From Verrucomicrobiota bacterium (GTDB lineage Bacteria > Verrucomicrobiota > Verrucomicrobiia > Opitutales > Seribacteraceae), in assembly GCA_030830145.1 (NCBI GenBank), contig JAURNO010000371.1, positions 1 through 7,042 on the forward strand: a stretch of 7,042 nt of DNA, in the 5' to 3' direction. The translations under genes and the position numbers were made by a program. This document shows positions 1 through 6,564 of the stretch, piece by piece. Within the stretch, counting starts at the first letter, position 1, and every line of letters begins with the position of its first letter. A model generated the notes under the pieces. The model did not search any database. It was not told where the DNA came from and saw only the letters and a program-made list of their open reading frames with translations.

Positions 1-540
1 TATCCCGCTCCCGAGAAAGGCGAGGGTCTTGCCTTGCGCGTCGAGAGCACCTTCGTGGGCGGCGGTATCGATTCCGCGGGCCATCCCACTTACGATGCAA
101 AATCCGATTTCGGCAAGTTGTTGGGCGAGTTCCCGGGCGAACCGCAGGCCGTAACGGGTGGGATTCCTGGTACCGACGATTGATACGTAGGGCCCTTCGG
201 GCAATCTGCCCGCGAGGTAAAGCCCGATCGGCGGGTCGTAAATTTCGTTGAGGTGGGGCGGATACGAATCAGCTCCCAAAAAGGAGGCCTGTCTTTTTTC
301 GAGCTTTTCTTTTTCTTTGGCAAGCCAAGTTTCGTGTCCTCGGGCTGTCAGGGAGTCGATTATTTTGTCCCCTACCCCACGGACAGCTCGCAATTCACGG
401 TTGCGGGCCTGCAGAATCAAGCGGGGATCGCCCCCAAATTCGTCAAGCAAATGACGATAGGTGACGGGCCCAAGGCCACTGATCGAGTTGAGCAGAAGGA
501 GGGAGTCAAAGATACTGAGGGAGTCTGTGTTGGGAGGCAC
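1..540 (-). CDS. dprA: DNA-processing protein DprA, N-terminal part (cut by left edge)
   Basis: DprA (Smf) binds incoming single-stranded DNA in the cytoplasm and loads RecA during natural transformation. About 180 residues are visible. Residues near 15-60 form a helix-hairpin-helix/SAM-like N-terminal domain (NSISGLGPVTYRHLLDEFG, then RAVRGVGDKI). The Rossmann-like DprA fold follows, with the family signatures YDPPIGLYLAGRLP, VSIVGTRNPTRYGLRFA, IVSGMARGIDTAAHEGAL and GKTLAFLGSGI, all close to the usual consensus. The protein is then cut by the window edge; the family is usually near 360 residues. The frame has a stop at 552-550, so GTG at 540-538 is the first possible start. The bases before it are purine-rich (AAAGAAAAAGA) but not a clean Shine-Dalgarno. 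The small sigma-region-4 gene lies 66 bases upstream on the same strand, so co-transcription is plausible. Family assignment is very sure; the exact start is less so. Confidence 0.93.
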   Translation of the reverse strand, partial: MPPNTDSLSIFDSLLLLNSISGLGPVTYRHLLDEFGGDPRLILQARNRELRAVRGVGDKIIDSLTARGHETWLAKEKEKLEKRQASFLGADSYPPHLNEIYDPPIGLYLAGRLPEGPYVSIVGTRNPTRYGLRFARELAQQLAEIGFCIVSGMARGIDTAAHEGALDAQGKTLAFLGSGI

Positions 541-606
541 TCTTTTTCTTTAAGCGGGAAAGGGGGGCTCTGGCAAAGAGAAATTGCGAGGATTCGACAG
601 TCGATC

Positions 607-852
607 TTAGTCGCGCAACTCCCCTAGTACGTTCATGCGGGAGGGGTGCCGGAGTTTGCGCAGGGCGTGGGCTTCGATTTGACGAACCCGTTCGCGCGAA
701 ACACCCATGATCGATCCAATTTGCTCGAGGGTCAGCATCCTGCCGGGACATCTCACGGATACCCAAACGCAAGCTTTGCGCAAGCGCTCTTCGGGGCTTC
801 CCTTGAACTTGGGTATGGGGATTTTCTCTAGGTTCTTCATCGAACGGCTCAC
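607..852 (-). CDS. Free-standing sigma-70 region 4 (helix-turn-helix) protein
   Basis: This 81-residue protein is almost entirely a sigma-70 region 4 domain. Residues about 40-70 ([20 protein letters not shown] followed by [11 protein letters not shown]) match the -35-recognition helix-turn-helix of primary sigma factors very closely, including the SRERVRQIE recognition helix and the RKLRHP ending. Regions 1, 2 and 3 are absent, so it cannot act as a complete sigma factor. The N-terminal ~35 residues are basic and unrecognised. I infer DNA binding and/or contact with the RNA polymerase beta flap. Translation can start at GTG 852 or at ATG 840 (MKNLEK); neither has a clear Shine-Dalgarno. It lies between pseI (65 bases upstream) and dprA (66 bases downstream), all on the same strand. 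It could be a regulator of dprA, a decayed sigma remnant, or a co-sigma-like factor. The domain call is firm; the role is unknown. Confidence 0.85.
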   Translation of the reverse strand: MSRSMKNLEKIPIPKFKGSPEERLRKACVWVSVRCPGRMLTLEQIGSIMGVSRERVRQIEAHALRKLRHPSRMNVLGELRD

Positions 853-882
853 ATTTTGAACATAGCGCCATATCGCCCGTAA

Positions 883-911
883 ATCAAAATTTGGTCCCCG
901 GTAATAGACAA
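883..911 (-). promoter_or_regulatory. Possible sigma-70 promoter for the sigma-region-4 gene
   Basis: On the minus strand a TTGTCT hexamer (911-906) is followed, after 17 bases, by TTTGAT (888-883). Each matches the -35 and -10 consensus at four of six positions. A start near 876 would leave a leader of about 24 bases before the GTG at 852. It lies in the gap between the pseI stop and the small gene, where an internal promoter would make sense. Matches this weak occur by chance. Confidence 0.25.
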
Positions 912-917
912 ACCGAC

Positions 918-1979
918 TTAGTTTGCGAGGTCTTCTTCGCTAAGTGGATGCCCGACGGGAAGGTCGCGAGAGGCACATTGTCCGAGTATCTGTTCCCACC
1001 GACTCGGGCACATGCCGTCCCCGGGGCGGGCAACGCGCAAGTTTTCCGCAGTCAGGGTTTCACCTCGGGCGATGGTTTCGGCAACAAGGATGGAACGTTT
1101 GAAGAAACTTCCCTTCACGGGGGAGTCGGTGTTTTCCGCAGGGACTGGGGATGGTTCGACGGAGGCATGAGACACCCGTATGGCCTCGGTCATTTCCGCG
1201 AATTCGAGAGGTAGCATGGAGAAGGCTCCGTCAATCGAGTCTTCCTCGCGATCGAGGGCAAAGTGCTTCTCGATGACCCGAGCACCAAGAACGGTTGCCG
1301 CGATGGCTACGGCGTGGCCTAACGAATGATCGGAGAGTCCAATGAGCGTGTCATGGGTTTTGCCCAAGCGGGGCATTTCATGGAGGTGAAAGTCTTCGGG
1401 CTTGGCGGGGTATTCGCTCACGCAGTGAAGGAGGACGATTTCGGGACAACCGTGGTCACGGAGCTCCTGCAACGCCTGTTCGATTTCTTGACCGGTCGAA
1501 ACACCTACGCTGGCCAGAACCGGCTTGCCTGTACAGGCGATTTTACGGAGCATGGGAAAGTGGTTGAGCTCGAAGGAGGCCACCTTGTAAAGGGGTGGAG
1601 ATATACTTTCCTCCAAAAAATCGACGGCGCTTTCGTCAAAGGGTGAGCTGAATAAGGGGAGTCCGTGCCTGGCGGACCGTGCGGCGAGTGGTACATGCCA
1701 TTCCCAAGGGGTCATGGCTTCGGCGTAAAGCTCGCTCAGGTATCTCCCTGCCCAAAGGCCTTCCTTGAGAAGAAAGCGGTCGTCCCGGCCTTCTACGGTG
1801 ATGGTCTCGGGTTTGTAGGTTTGAAGCTTGATCGCATCGGCGCCGGATTCGGCAGCCCGATCAATGAGCTCGATTGCTTTGTCTAAGTCCCCTCCGTGGT
1901 TGCCTGAAAGTTCGGCCACGACGATTGGCGGTTGCTTGGAATCGCGAAGCTGGGCGAGCAGGTCCACAGGGAAAGACAA
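918..1979 (-). CDS. pseI: Pseudaminic acid synthase (NeuB family)
   Basis: PseI condenses a 6-deoxy-2,4-diacetamido-hexose (altrose configuration in the Pse pathway) with phosphoenolpyruvate to give pseudaminic acid in the cytoplasm. The 353 residues have the normal family length and layout: a TIM-barrel NeuB domain to about residue 270 and a C-terminal SAF/antifreeze-like domain at about 293-350. Visible signatures are AELSGNH (22-28), [10 protein letters not shown] (46-55), TPWEWH (90-95), FSSPFD (110-115), LSDHSLG (215-221) and EKHFALD (237-243). H218 and H239 correspond to the metal-binding histidines of NeuB. TPWEWH and FSSPFD point to PseI rather than sialic acid NeuB or legionaminic LegI. 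The start is TTG at 1979-1977; an in-frame TAA sits just upstream and GGGA precedes closely, and GTG at 1967 is the alternative. It follows pseB after only 13 bases, so the two should share a transcript. Legionaminic acid synthase is the main alternative reading. Confidence 0.92.
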   Translation of the reverse strand: MSFPVDLLAQLRDSKQPPIVVAELSGNHGGDLDKAIELIDRAAESGADAIKLQTYKPETITVEGRDDRFLLKEGLWAGRYLSELYAEAMTPWEWHVPLAARSARHGLPLFSSPFDESAVDFLEESISPPLYKVASFELNHFPMLRKIACTGKPVLASVGVSTGQEIEQALQELRDHGCPEIVLLHCVSEYPAKPEDFHLHEMPRLGKTHDTLIGLSDHSLGHAVAIAATVLGARVIEKHFALDREEDSIDGAFSMLPLEFAEMTEAIRVSHASVEPSPVPAENTDSPVKGSFFKRSILVAETIARGETLTAENLRVARPGDGMCPSRWEQILGQCASRDLPVGHPLSEEDLAN

Positions 1980-1992
1980 GGTTCCCGATTAC

Positions 1993-2988
1993 TCAATCGG
2001 ATGAAGAGGGGAGAAAATCCTCAAGCAGGACTTTGAGTTCTTCTTCGCTCAGGGTTTCACAGTTGCAATTACTTGCGTATACGAAGCCATCGGAGGCAGA
2101 TACTCCTCCAAGAATCCCTATCTTATTTCCCCAAAAGGACTGGATCGGCTGAATGACGTAATGGTTGTCGAATTCAAGGACGTTTCTCGACTCGTCCGCA
2201 GGTATCAGCACTTCGTGAACTTTTTCTCCAGGTCGGAGACCAATGGTATCCCATTCGCAACCAGGGGCCAATACATGAGCCATGTCGGCGACCGAGCAGG
2301 CGGGTATCTTGGGCACGAACAATTCGCCGCCGACCATGTTCTCCAAGCTTTGCAAAACGAATTCGACTCCTTGATCAAGCGTGATCAGAAAGCGCGTCAT
2401 CTCAGGGTTTGTTATGGTCAACTTACCCGTATCCCTCTGCTTGGCGAACAAAGGAACGACACTCCCTCGGCTTCCCACGACGTTTCCATAACGGACGACG
2501 GAGTAGGTGGTCCCCCCTCCCCCGGCATAACTGTTGGCTGCAATAAAAACTTTATCGGAACAGAGCTTGGTCGCCCCATATAGATTGACGGGATTGACCG
2601 CTTTGTCGGTGCTGAGGGCTACAACTTTCTCCACCCCCGCACGAATGGCTGCCTCCACGACATTGGTTGCTCCATTGACATTGGTCTTGATAAATTCGTG
2701 AGGGTTATACTCGGCCGCAGGAACCTGCTTGAGGGCGGCCGCATGAATCACATAATCGACTCCCCGCATGGCGAGAAAAAGACGATCCTGGTCCCGGACA
2801 TCTCCAAGACAGAAACGCAAAGCAGAGTCCTTCAAGTCTGGGTCGGACTGCATCTCGGATTGCTTCCATTCGTCCCTAGAGTATACGATCAAACGTCGAG
2901 GGCGATACCTCTGCAAAACGGTTTTGACGAACTTTTGTCCGAAGGATCCGGTTCCGCCCGTGATCAATATCGATTTGTCATTAAGCAT
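1993..2988 (-). CDS. pseB: UDP-GlcNAc 4,6-dehydratase (inverting)
   Basis: PseB (FlaA1/FlmA-like) performs C6 dehydration and C5 inversion of UDP-GlcNAc, the first step toward CMP-pseudaminic acid. The 331 residues form a full-length short-chain dehydrogenase/reductase. The NADP-binding GGTGSFG is at 11-17 and LGDVRD at 61-66. HAAALKQVPAAEYNP (82-96) is characteristic of the inverting dehydratase group. The catalytic segment STDKAVNPVNLYGATK spans 126-141, with D128, K129, Y137 and K141 in the expected places. Further family blocks are VVRYGNVVGSRGSV, MTRFLITL and GLRPGEKVHEVLI. The ATG at 2988 gives the standard N-terminus MLNDKSILITGG; no strong Shine-Dalgarno is seen. It heads the pseB-pseI pair, divergent from maf. 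The short retaining homologues (PglF, CapD) are much larger membrane proteins, so this identity is secure. The last ~45 residues (SFWGNKIGILGGVS onward) are less conserved, as is normal. Confidence 0.95.
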   Translation of the reverse strand: MLNDKSILITGGTGSFGQKFVKTVLQRYRPRRLIVYSRDEWKQSEMQSDPDLKDSALRFCLGDVRDQDRLFLAMRGVDYVIHAAALKQVPAAEYNPHEFIKTNVNGATNVVEAAIRAGVEKVVALSTDKAVNPVNLYGATKLCSDKVFIAANSYAGGGGTTYSVVRYGNVVGSRGSVVPLFAKQRDTGKLTITNPEMTRFLITLDQGVEFVLQSLENMVGGELFVPKIPACSVADMAHVLAPGCEWDTIGLRPGEKVHEVLIPADESRNVLEFDNHYVIQPIQSFWGNKIGILGGVSASDGFVYASNCNCETLSEEELKVLLEDFLPSSSD

Positions 2989-3013
2989 ATTTAACGATTC
3001 ATTAAACCAATTT

Positions 3014-3042
3014 TATTCAATGGAGTCGATTCGAAAGATAAT
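3014..3042 (+). promoter_or_regulatory. Weak candidate promoter for the Maf gene
   Basis: GATAAT at 3037-3042 matches the -10 consensus at five of six positions. TATTCA at 3014-3019 lies 17 bases upstream and matches -35 at only three of six. It would start transcription about 50 bases ahead of the GTG at 3100 and leave the inverted repeat at 3050-3067 in the leader. Only the -10 is persuasive. Confidence 0.22.
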
Positions 3043-3049
3043 GATGACG

Positions 3050-3067
3050 ATCCTCTACAGCGAGGAT
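3050..3067. promoter_or_regulatory. Inverted repeat in the divergent pseB/maf intergenic region
   Basis: ATCCTC (3050-3055) and GAGGAT (3062-3067) form a 6-base-pair inverted repeat around TACAGC. Its right arm runs into the perfect 8-base palindrome GGATATCC (3064-3071). It could be an operator serving both divergent genes or a small hairpin in the maf leader. No T-run follows, so it is not a terminator. Function is inferred from position only. Confidence 0.3.
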
Positions 3068-3088
3068 ATCCAATTCGGTATTCCGAGT

Positions 3089-3092
3089 AAGG
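3089..3092 (+). promoter_or_regulatory. Ribosome binding site of the Maf gene
   Basis: AAGG at 3089-3092, within GTAAGGC, lies seven bases before GTG at 3100. This is the ideal distance and is the main reason to accept GTG as the start. Confidence 0.65.
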
Positions 3093-3099
3093 CAAAAAC

Positions 3100-4647
3100 G
3101 TGAGCAATATTTGGTTATCCAAAACTCCGGTACCCGATGCCTCCACCGCAATTTTGCTTGGGTCAATACCGGAAAAAACTATCAAAGAGGAATGCAAAAA
3201 TTACCCCAAAGGCGTTCTTTGGATTGCTCCGACTGAAACAGAACCCACACGCACTGAGAAGTACTCGGGCCTGATCATTTCCCGTTGCACGGATTCTAGC
3301 GACTCCATTATCGAAGCTATCAGGCATATATTGAGGACCGAGTACGAGAAACAGCCGGTGGTCAAGGCGAGTAAGAGCACCGCAACCACTTTTCAAAAAC
3401 TTTATGCGACTATTCTCGAGATGGTGATCAGTGAGGTCGACTCGACCTTCAGGTCTAGAAAGACACGCGATGAAGTCGGTTACCAAAGACAGTTCCAGGT
3501 TTTCGAAAACCTTTCTGGATATTTGCAAGGACGGGTCCCCGAAGAATGGAGAGACCTGGCGAATGGTTCACTCGCCGTGGTAGTCGGAGCGGGCCCCTCT
3601 CTGGATCACACGCTCCCTTTGATGAAAAAAGGCTTCCCCAAACCCGTGGTTATTGCCACGGACAGTTCTCTGAAGGCTCTTCGACAGGAGAGTATCGATC
3701 CGGATTTCGTAGTCAGCATCGATGCGGGAAAGCAGTACGGTTCTTGCAGCGATGAAGACTATGCTCCGGGAATCGCAATTCTTTCCAGTCAATCGCACGG
3801 CAGTTGGCGAGGTAAATGGACAAGCAATGCTAGATTTCTATCGGGCCGTGTTTTGACCGAAGACTGGTTGGCGGCAAAAGGCATTGCAAAGACAAAGTTA
3901 CAAGTAGTCAGCAACGCTGGACTGACTGCCTTGCTCTTCGCAGATTTCCTTGGTCCGTCAGTCATTGCTTTGGTTGGAATGGACCTTGCTGGAGGCGGAA
4001 CAGGAGAGGAGCGATATGCCAATAACACAGGGCGTTCTCATATACAAATCCACACAGGTCATTTTCACAAAGTACCCGGAAACTTCGATCCGACCGTGGC
4101 CACGCCTTTTCTCTCGGATTGGGAGGAAACTTCTAAGTTTACGAGGGAAATATCCGGTCGAAGATTGGTTCTGAATTTGAATGACCGTGGTGCACAATTG
4201 GAAGGAGCCACGGTTGTTCACCCCAAGGACATAGAGGAAGTCAGGAGCGCGATTTCGGAAAATCTAACTTCTTTCAAGTCTTCAAAGGAAGACTTGTTGA
4301 GCAAGAAGAGAGCTGTCCGGGGCAAAGGTATGACCCAAATCCTCATGCACTTGGCAAATCGTTGCGATCAAACATGGAACAGTTTTCCAAGTAAGGAAGC
4401 GAGTCGACAAGAAAGGAGCGATTACCTCAACACTCTCTTTTCGAATCGTGACATGGCAAGCCTCCTTGGTGATTTCGCCTTCACCATTTTACCTAAAATC
4501 ACATCCCAGATGCAGATCGATGACGACAGACTCAAGAATGTCTTGGATCAACTCGAAAAGTTGATATGGAGGTTGGAAGACGCGATTTTAGAATGTAACC
4601 CGGAGGAAGACTTCTTGATACGCTTCCTCACCGGAAAGTTCAACTAG
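3100..4647 (+). CDS. Maf/DUF115-family protein, probable nonulosonic acid (flagellin) glycosyltransferase
   Basis: Motility accessory factor (Maf) proteins, with the DUF115/MptE-like central domain, transfer pseudaminic or legionaminic acid to flagellin in the cytoplasm. This 515-residue protein has a variable N-terminal domain (to ~150). The Rossmann-like central core follows: AVVVGAGPSLDH (159-170), VIATDSSLKAL (184-194), DPDFVVSIDA (200-209), SNAGLTALLFADFLG (271-285) and ALVGMDLAGGG (290-300). These match the conserved Maf blocks for nucleotide-sugar binding (G-G-PSL, D-P-D, N-A, G-DL). A charged, helical C-terminal domain (~375-515) has no signature I know. It is shorter than many Maf proteins (600+). 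The GTG start is supported by AAGG. It is divergent from pseB-pseI, whose pathway makes its likely donor, and converges on the aminotransferase with an 8-base overlap. The acceptor cannot be known here: no flagellin or other flagellar gene is present. The family is fairly sure, the substrate is inferred. Confidence 0.87.
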   Translation: MSNIWLSKTPVPDASTAILLGSIPEKTIKEECKNYPKGVLWIAPTETEPTRTEKYSGLIISRCTDSSDSIIEAIRHILRTEYEKQPVVKASKSTATTFQKLYATILEMVISEVDSTFRSRKTRDEVGYQRQFQVFENLSGYLQGRVPEEWRDLANGSLAVVVGAGPSLDHTLPLMKKGFPKPVVIATDSSLKALRQESIDPDFVVSIDAGKQYGSCSDEDYAPGIAILSSQSHGSWRGKWTSNARFLSGRVLTEDWLAAKGIAKTKLQVVSNAGLTALLFADFLGPSVIALVGMDLAGGGTGEERYANNTGRSHIQIHTGHFHKVPGNFDPTVATPFLSDWEETSKFTREISGRRLVLNLNDRGAQLEGATVVHPKDIEEVRSAISENLTSFKSSKEDLLSKKRAVRGKGMTQILMHLANRCDQTWNSFPSKEASRQERSDYLNTLFSNRDMASLLGDFAFTILPKITSQMQIDDDRLKNVLDQLEKLIWRLEDAILECNPEEDFLIRFLTGKFN

Positions 4648-5875
4648 TCCTCTCCTCCTCGCTCATTCGCTCGAAAGCACGGCCGGCAACATGAATCGCT
4701 TTTTCGATGGATTCTGAATCATGGGCATTACCTAGGAACCAATTGTGGTGAGGATGAAAATAAATACCCTCCTCCGCACAAAACTGACAAAATTTTTGAA
4801 TTTCGAATAGGTTCTCATCTCCTTCAATCCAAGGGTATGGCATTGAAGGAGGACCAGTCATTTTAAGATTTTTCTCAAATTTTTCTGCGACTCGCTCAAG
4901 TCCTTCGGTTAACTCTTTGCCTTTTGCAAGAACCTTCTCGGCCACGCCTTCACGTTCGGACAGCTCTAGAGACTTAAGAGCCGCGGTCATGGCAACGGCA
5001 TCGTTCCAGCAACTGCCCGTAAGAAAAACCTCCATGGATGCTTTGCGGTATGATTCCTTGCCTACGCAAGCGGATATAGCGTAACCATTCCCAAGGGCCT
5101 TGGAGTAAACCGCCAAATCAGGCGTAAAACCAAAGTAACGGTGAGAGCCTCCTCCGTGCAATCGTCCGCCGCACCTCACGTCATCTAAAACCAAAAGAAT
5201 TCCATAGCGTTGACAAAGCTTCTCGACTTCCGCCCAAAAACCAGGGTCGGGCAACTCGGATGGAGCAAAGGCGGCATGGTGGTAAGGAGTGAGAATGAGG
5301 GCTGCGATGTCACCTTCGTTTTGGGACATGATCACCGAAAGGGCTTCCAAATCGTTCCATTCGAATTCGAGTATGGAGGCTCGGTCTTCGGGAATTCGAC
5401 CGCCGTGACCGGGATCACACCAAGAATCCACACCGTGATAGGCACCCTTGGCTTTGATCACCAAAGGACTGCCCGTGCTTTCCCGTGCGACACGTATGGC
5501 CCAAGTGGTAAGATCGGATCCGTTCTTTGCAAAAACTGCCCAATCGGCAAAATCAATCGATGAAACAAGCCTCTCAGCCAACTCGACCATAACTGGACTA
5601 GGCTGATTAAATACGGATCCTTTTTCTCTTTGTAGTGCCACTGATTCTTCGATCTCAGGATGATTGTAGCCATGAAGGATAGCTCCGAATCCGCACATAA
5701 AGTCGATCCATTCGTTTCCATCGACATCTACGAATCCACAACCTTGGGCCCGGTCGCAAAAATGAGGAAAATGCCTTGGCAAACCGGCAGCAGGCGAAAC
5801 ATGCCCATAAATGCCTCCGGGAACGACGACTCTGGCGCGCTCGAAGAGTTCATCCGATTGGGTGAGGTTATTCAT
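4640..5875 (-). CDS. Class III PLP-dependent aminotransferase, glutamate-1-semialdehyde aminomutase-like
   Basis: The 411 residues give a full-length fold-type I, class III aminotransferase. Key parts are the N-terminal ARVVVPGGIYGHVSP (14-28) typical of the HemL-like branch, VDVDGNEWIDFMCGFGAILHGYNHP (49-73), the phosphate-cup FAKNGSDLTTWAIRVAR (115-131), AYHGVDSW (145-152), LVLDDVRCGGR (228-238) with D231 expected to pair with the pyridine nitrogen, and YSKALGNGY (257-265) with K259 as the Schiff-base lysine. D232 replaces the glutamate usual in the DEV motif. KNGSD in place of NSGTEA is, from memory, frequent in homologues within surface-glycan loci, which argues against a tetrapyrrole HemL. 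The likely job is amination of a keto sugar or small precursor for a surface glycan; this is inference. The ATG overlaps the previous stop as ATGA, so translation is probably coupled. Its last 8 bases overlap the end of maf. The family is firm, the substrate unknown. Confidence 0.88.
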   Translation of the reverse strand: MNNLTQSDELFERARVVVPGGIYGHVSPAAGLPRHFPHFCDRAQGCGFVDVDGNEWIDFMCGFGAILHGYNHPEIEESVALQREKGSVFNQPSPVMVELAERLVSSIDFADWAVFAKNGSDLTTWAIRVARESTGSPLVIKAKGAYHGVDSWCDPGHGGRIPEDRASILEFEWNDLEALSVIMSQNEGDIAALILTPYHHAAFAPSELPDPGFWAEVEKLCQRYGILLVLDDVRCGGRLHGGGSHRYFGFTPDLAVYSKALGNGYAISACVGKESYRKASMEVFLTGSCWNDAVAMTAALKSLELSEREGVAEKVLAKGKELTEGLERVAEKFEKNLKMTGPPSMPYPWIEGDENLFEIQKFCQFCAEEGIYFHPHHNWFLGNAHDSESIEKAIHVAGRAFERMSEEERTS

Positions 5876-6564
5876 AGTCTTGGTTGGGGAACTTCTTTTT
5901 GGGCAATCCTAGAAACATATCCTATTTTGTCCATAAGCGGAAGGCGACCTTGAATCATCATTTCTCCCGAAGCCGTAGCTCCGAGCTGATCAATTCCCCG
6001 CAACAAGCCTTCGAATGCAATCTCTTTGTTTAAGAACGTAAGTTCGACGGACGGGTTGCCCACAGCAGATTCGGAACCTGCCGTAAAAAGTCCTTCGGTG
6101 CTTCTTCTCAACCAACCAATCGGTTCGGAACCAGCAAGATTAAAAGTGATTAGCTCATCGGAGAAGTCGGAAAACATATCATTAAACCTAGAGTGATGGT
6201 TCAGATAAACCGTAACGGTTTCCAAACCAGCCCGCAAAATGACGGGTAAGCTTTCCCTCAAGTTAAGGTTTGGATCGTAAAAGCGGGAAATCCTTTTGAG
6301 GGTAATGATTGCCTTGATCGCCGAAAATGGATTCATCAGCATGGGAAAAAGCTCGGGCATGGAAAATCCACTTTTAATTGCTCGAAGGAGAGAATCCTGC
6401 TTGAAAACGAGTCCGTTTTTTCCGATGGAAATCCGATCACCGGACAATAGCACAGGTTCGAGCTTTTGAGTCATTCCGTCCAATTCACCCATAACCGCAG
6501 TTGCCCCAAAAATGGAACGGGCGGCGGCCCATGGAACGATGCGCTCTTGCGGAAATTCCGTCAT
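5872..6564 (-). CDS. Unrecognised 230-residue protein with probable SCP2-like C-terminal domain
   Basis: I do not recognise the protein as a whole. The C-terminal part, about 135-220 (DELITFNLAG, VELTFLNKEIAFEGLLRGID, ATASGEMMIQGRLPLMDKI), resembles the SCP2 sterol/lipid-carrier fold: a strand with an acidic turn, a helix opening with a leucine pair, then a G-x-[ILM]-x-[IV]-x-G strand before the last helix. The N-terminal ~100 residues contain hydrophobic stretches (FSMPELFPMLMNPFSAIKAIITL, ~67-89) that look amphipathic rather than clearly membrane-spanning; there is no signal peptide. It sits between a glycosyltransferase and an aminotransferase with ATGA overlaps at both ends, so the three are probably made in a fixed ratio. 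The start at ATG 6564 is supported by the overlap; GGAGGG lies 12 bases upstream, rather far. A lipid-handling partner of the glycosyltransferase is possible, but the SCP2 reading is from pattern memory. Confidence 0.6.
   Translation of the reverse strand: MTEFPQERIVPWAAARSIFGATAVMGELDGMTQKLEPVLLSGDRISIGKNGLVFKQDSLLRAIKSGFSMPELFPMLMNPFSAIKAIITLKRISRFYDPNLNLRESLPVILRAGLETVTVYLNHHSRFNDMFSDFSDELITFNLAGSEPIGWLRRSTEGLFTAGSESAVGNPSVELTFLNKEIAFEGLLRGIDQLGATASGEMMIQGRLPLMDKIGYVSRIAQKEVPQPRL

Noticed and set aside
594..604. Palindrome TCGACAGTCGA just after the sigma-region-4 stop, considered as a terminator
   Set aside because: Only five base pairs with a one-base centre and no T-run; too short to form a terminator hairpin.
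506..871. A 121-codon minus-strand open frame overlapping the sigma-region-4 gene
   Set aside because: Its product is low-complexity, rich in R, P and S and matches nothing known, while the overlapping frame carries a clear sigma region 4 motif.
855..917. Rho-independent terminator after pseI
   Set aside because: No stable GC-rich stem with a following T-run is present on the minus strand; the short ATAGCGCCATAT near-palindrome is not a terminator.
4640..5875. Housekeeping glutamate-1-semialdehyde aminomutase (hemL)
   Set aside because: The KNGSD and LDDV motifs depart from HemL and the neighbours are glycan genes, so the symbol was not given.
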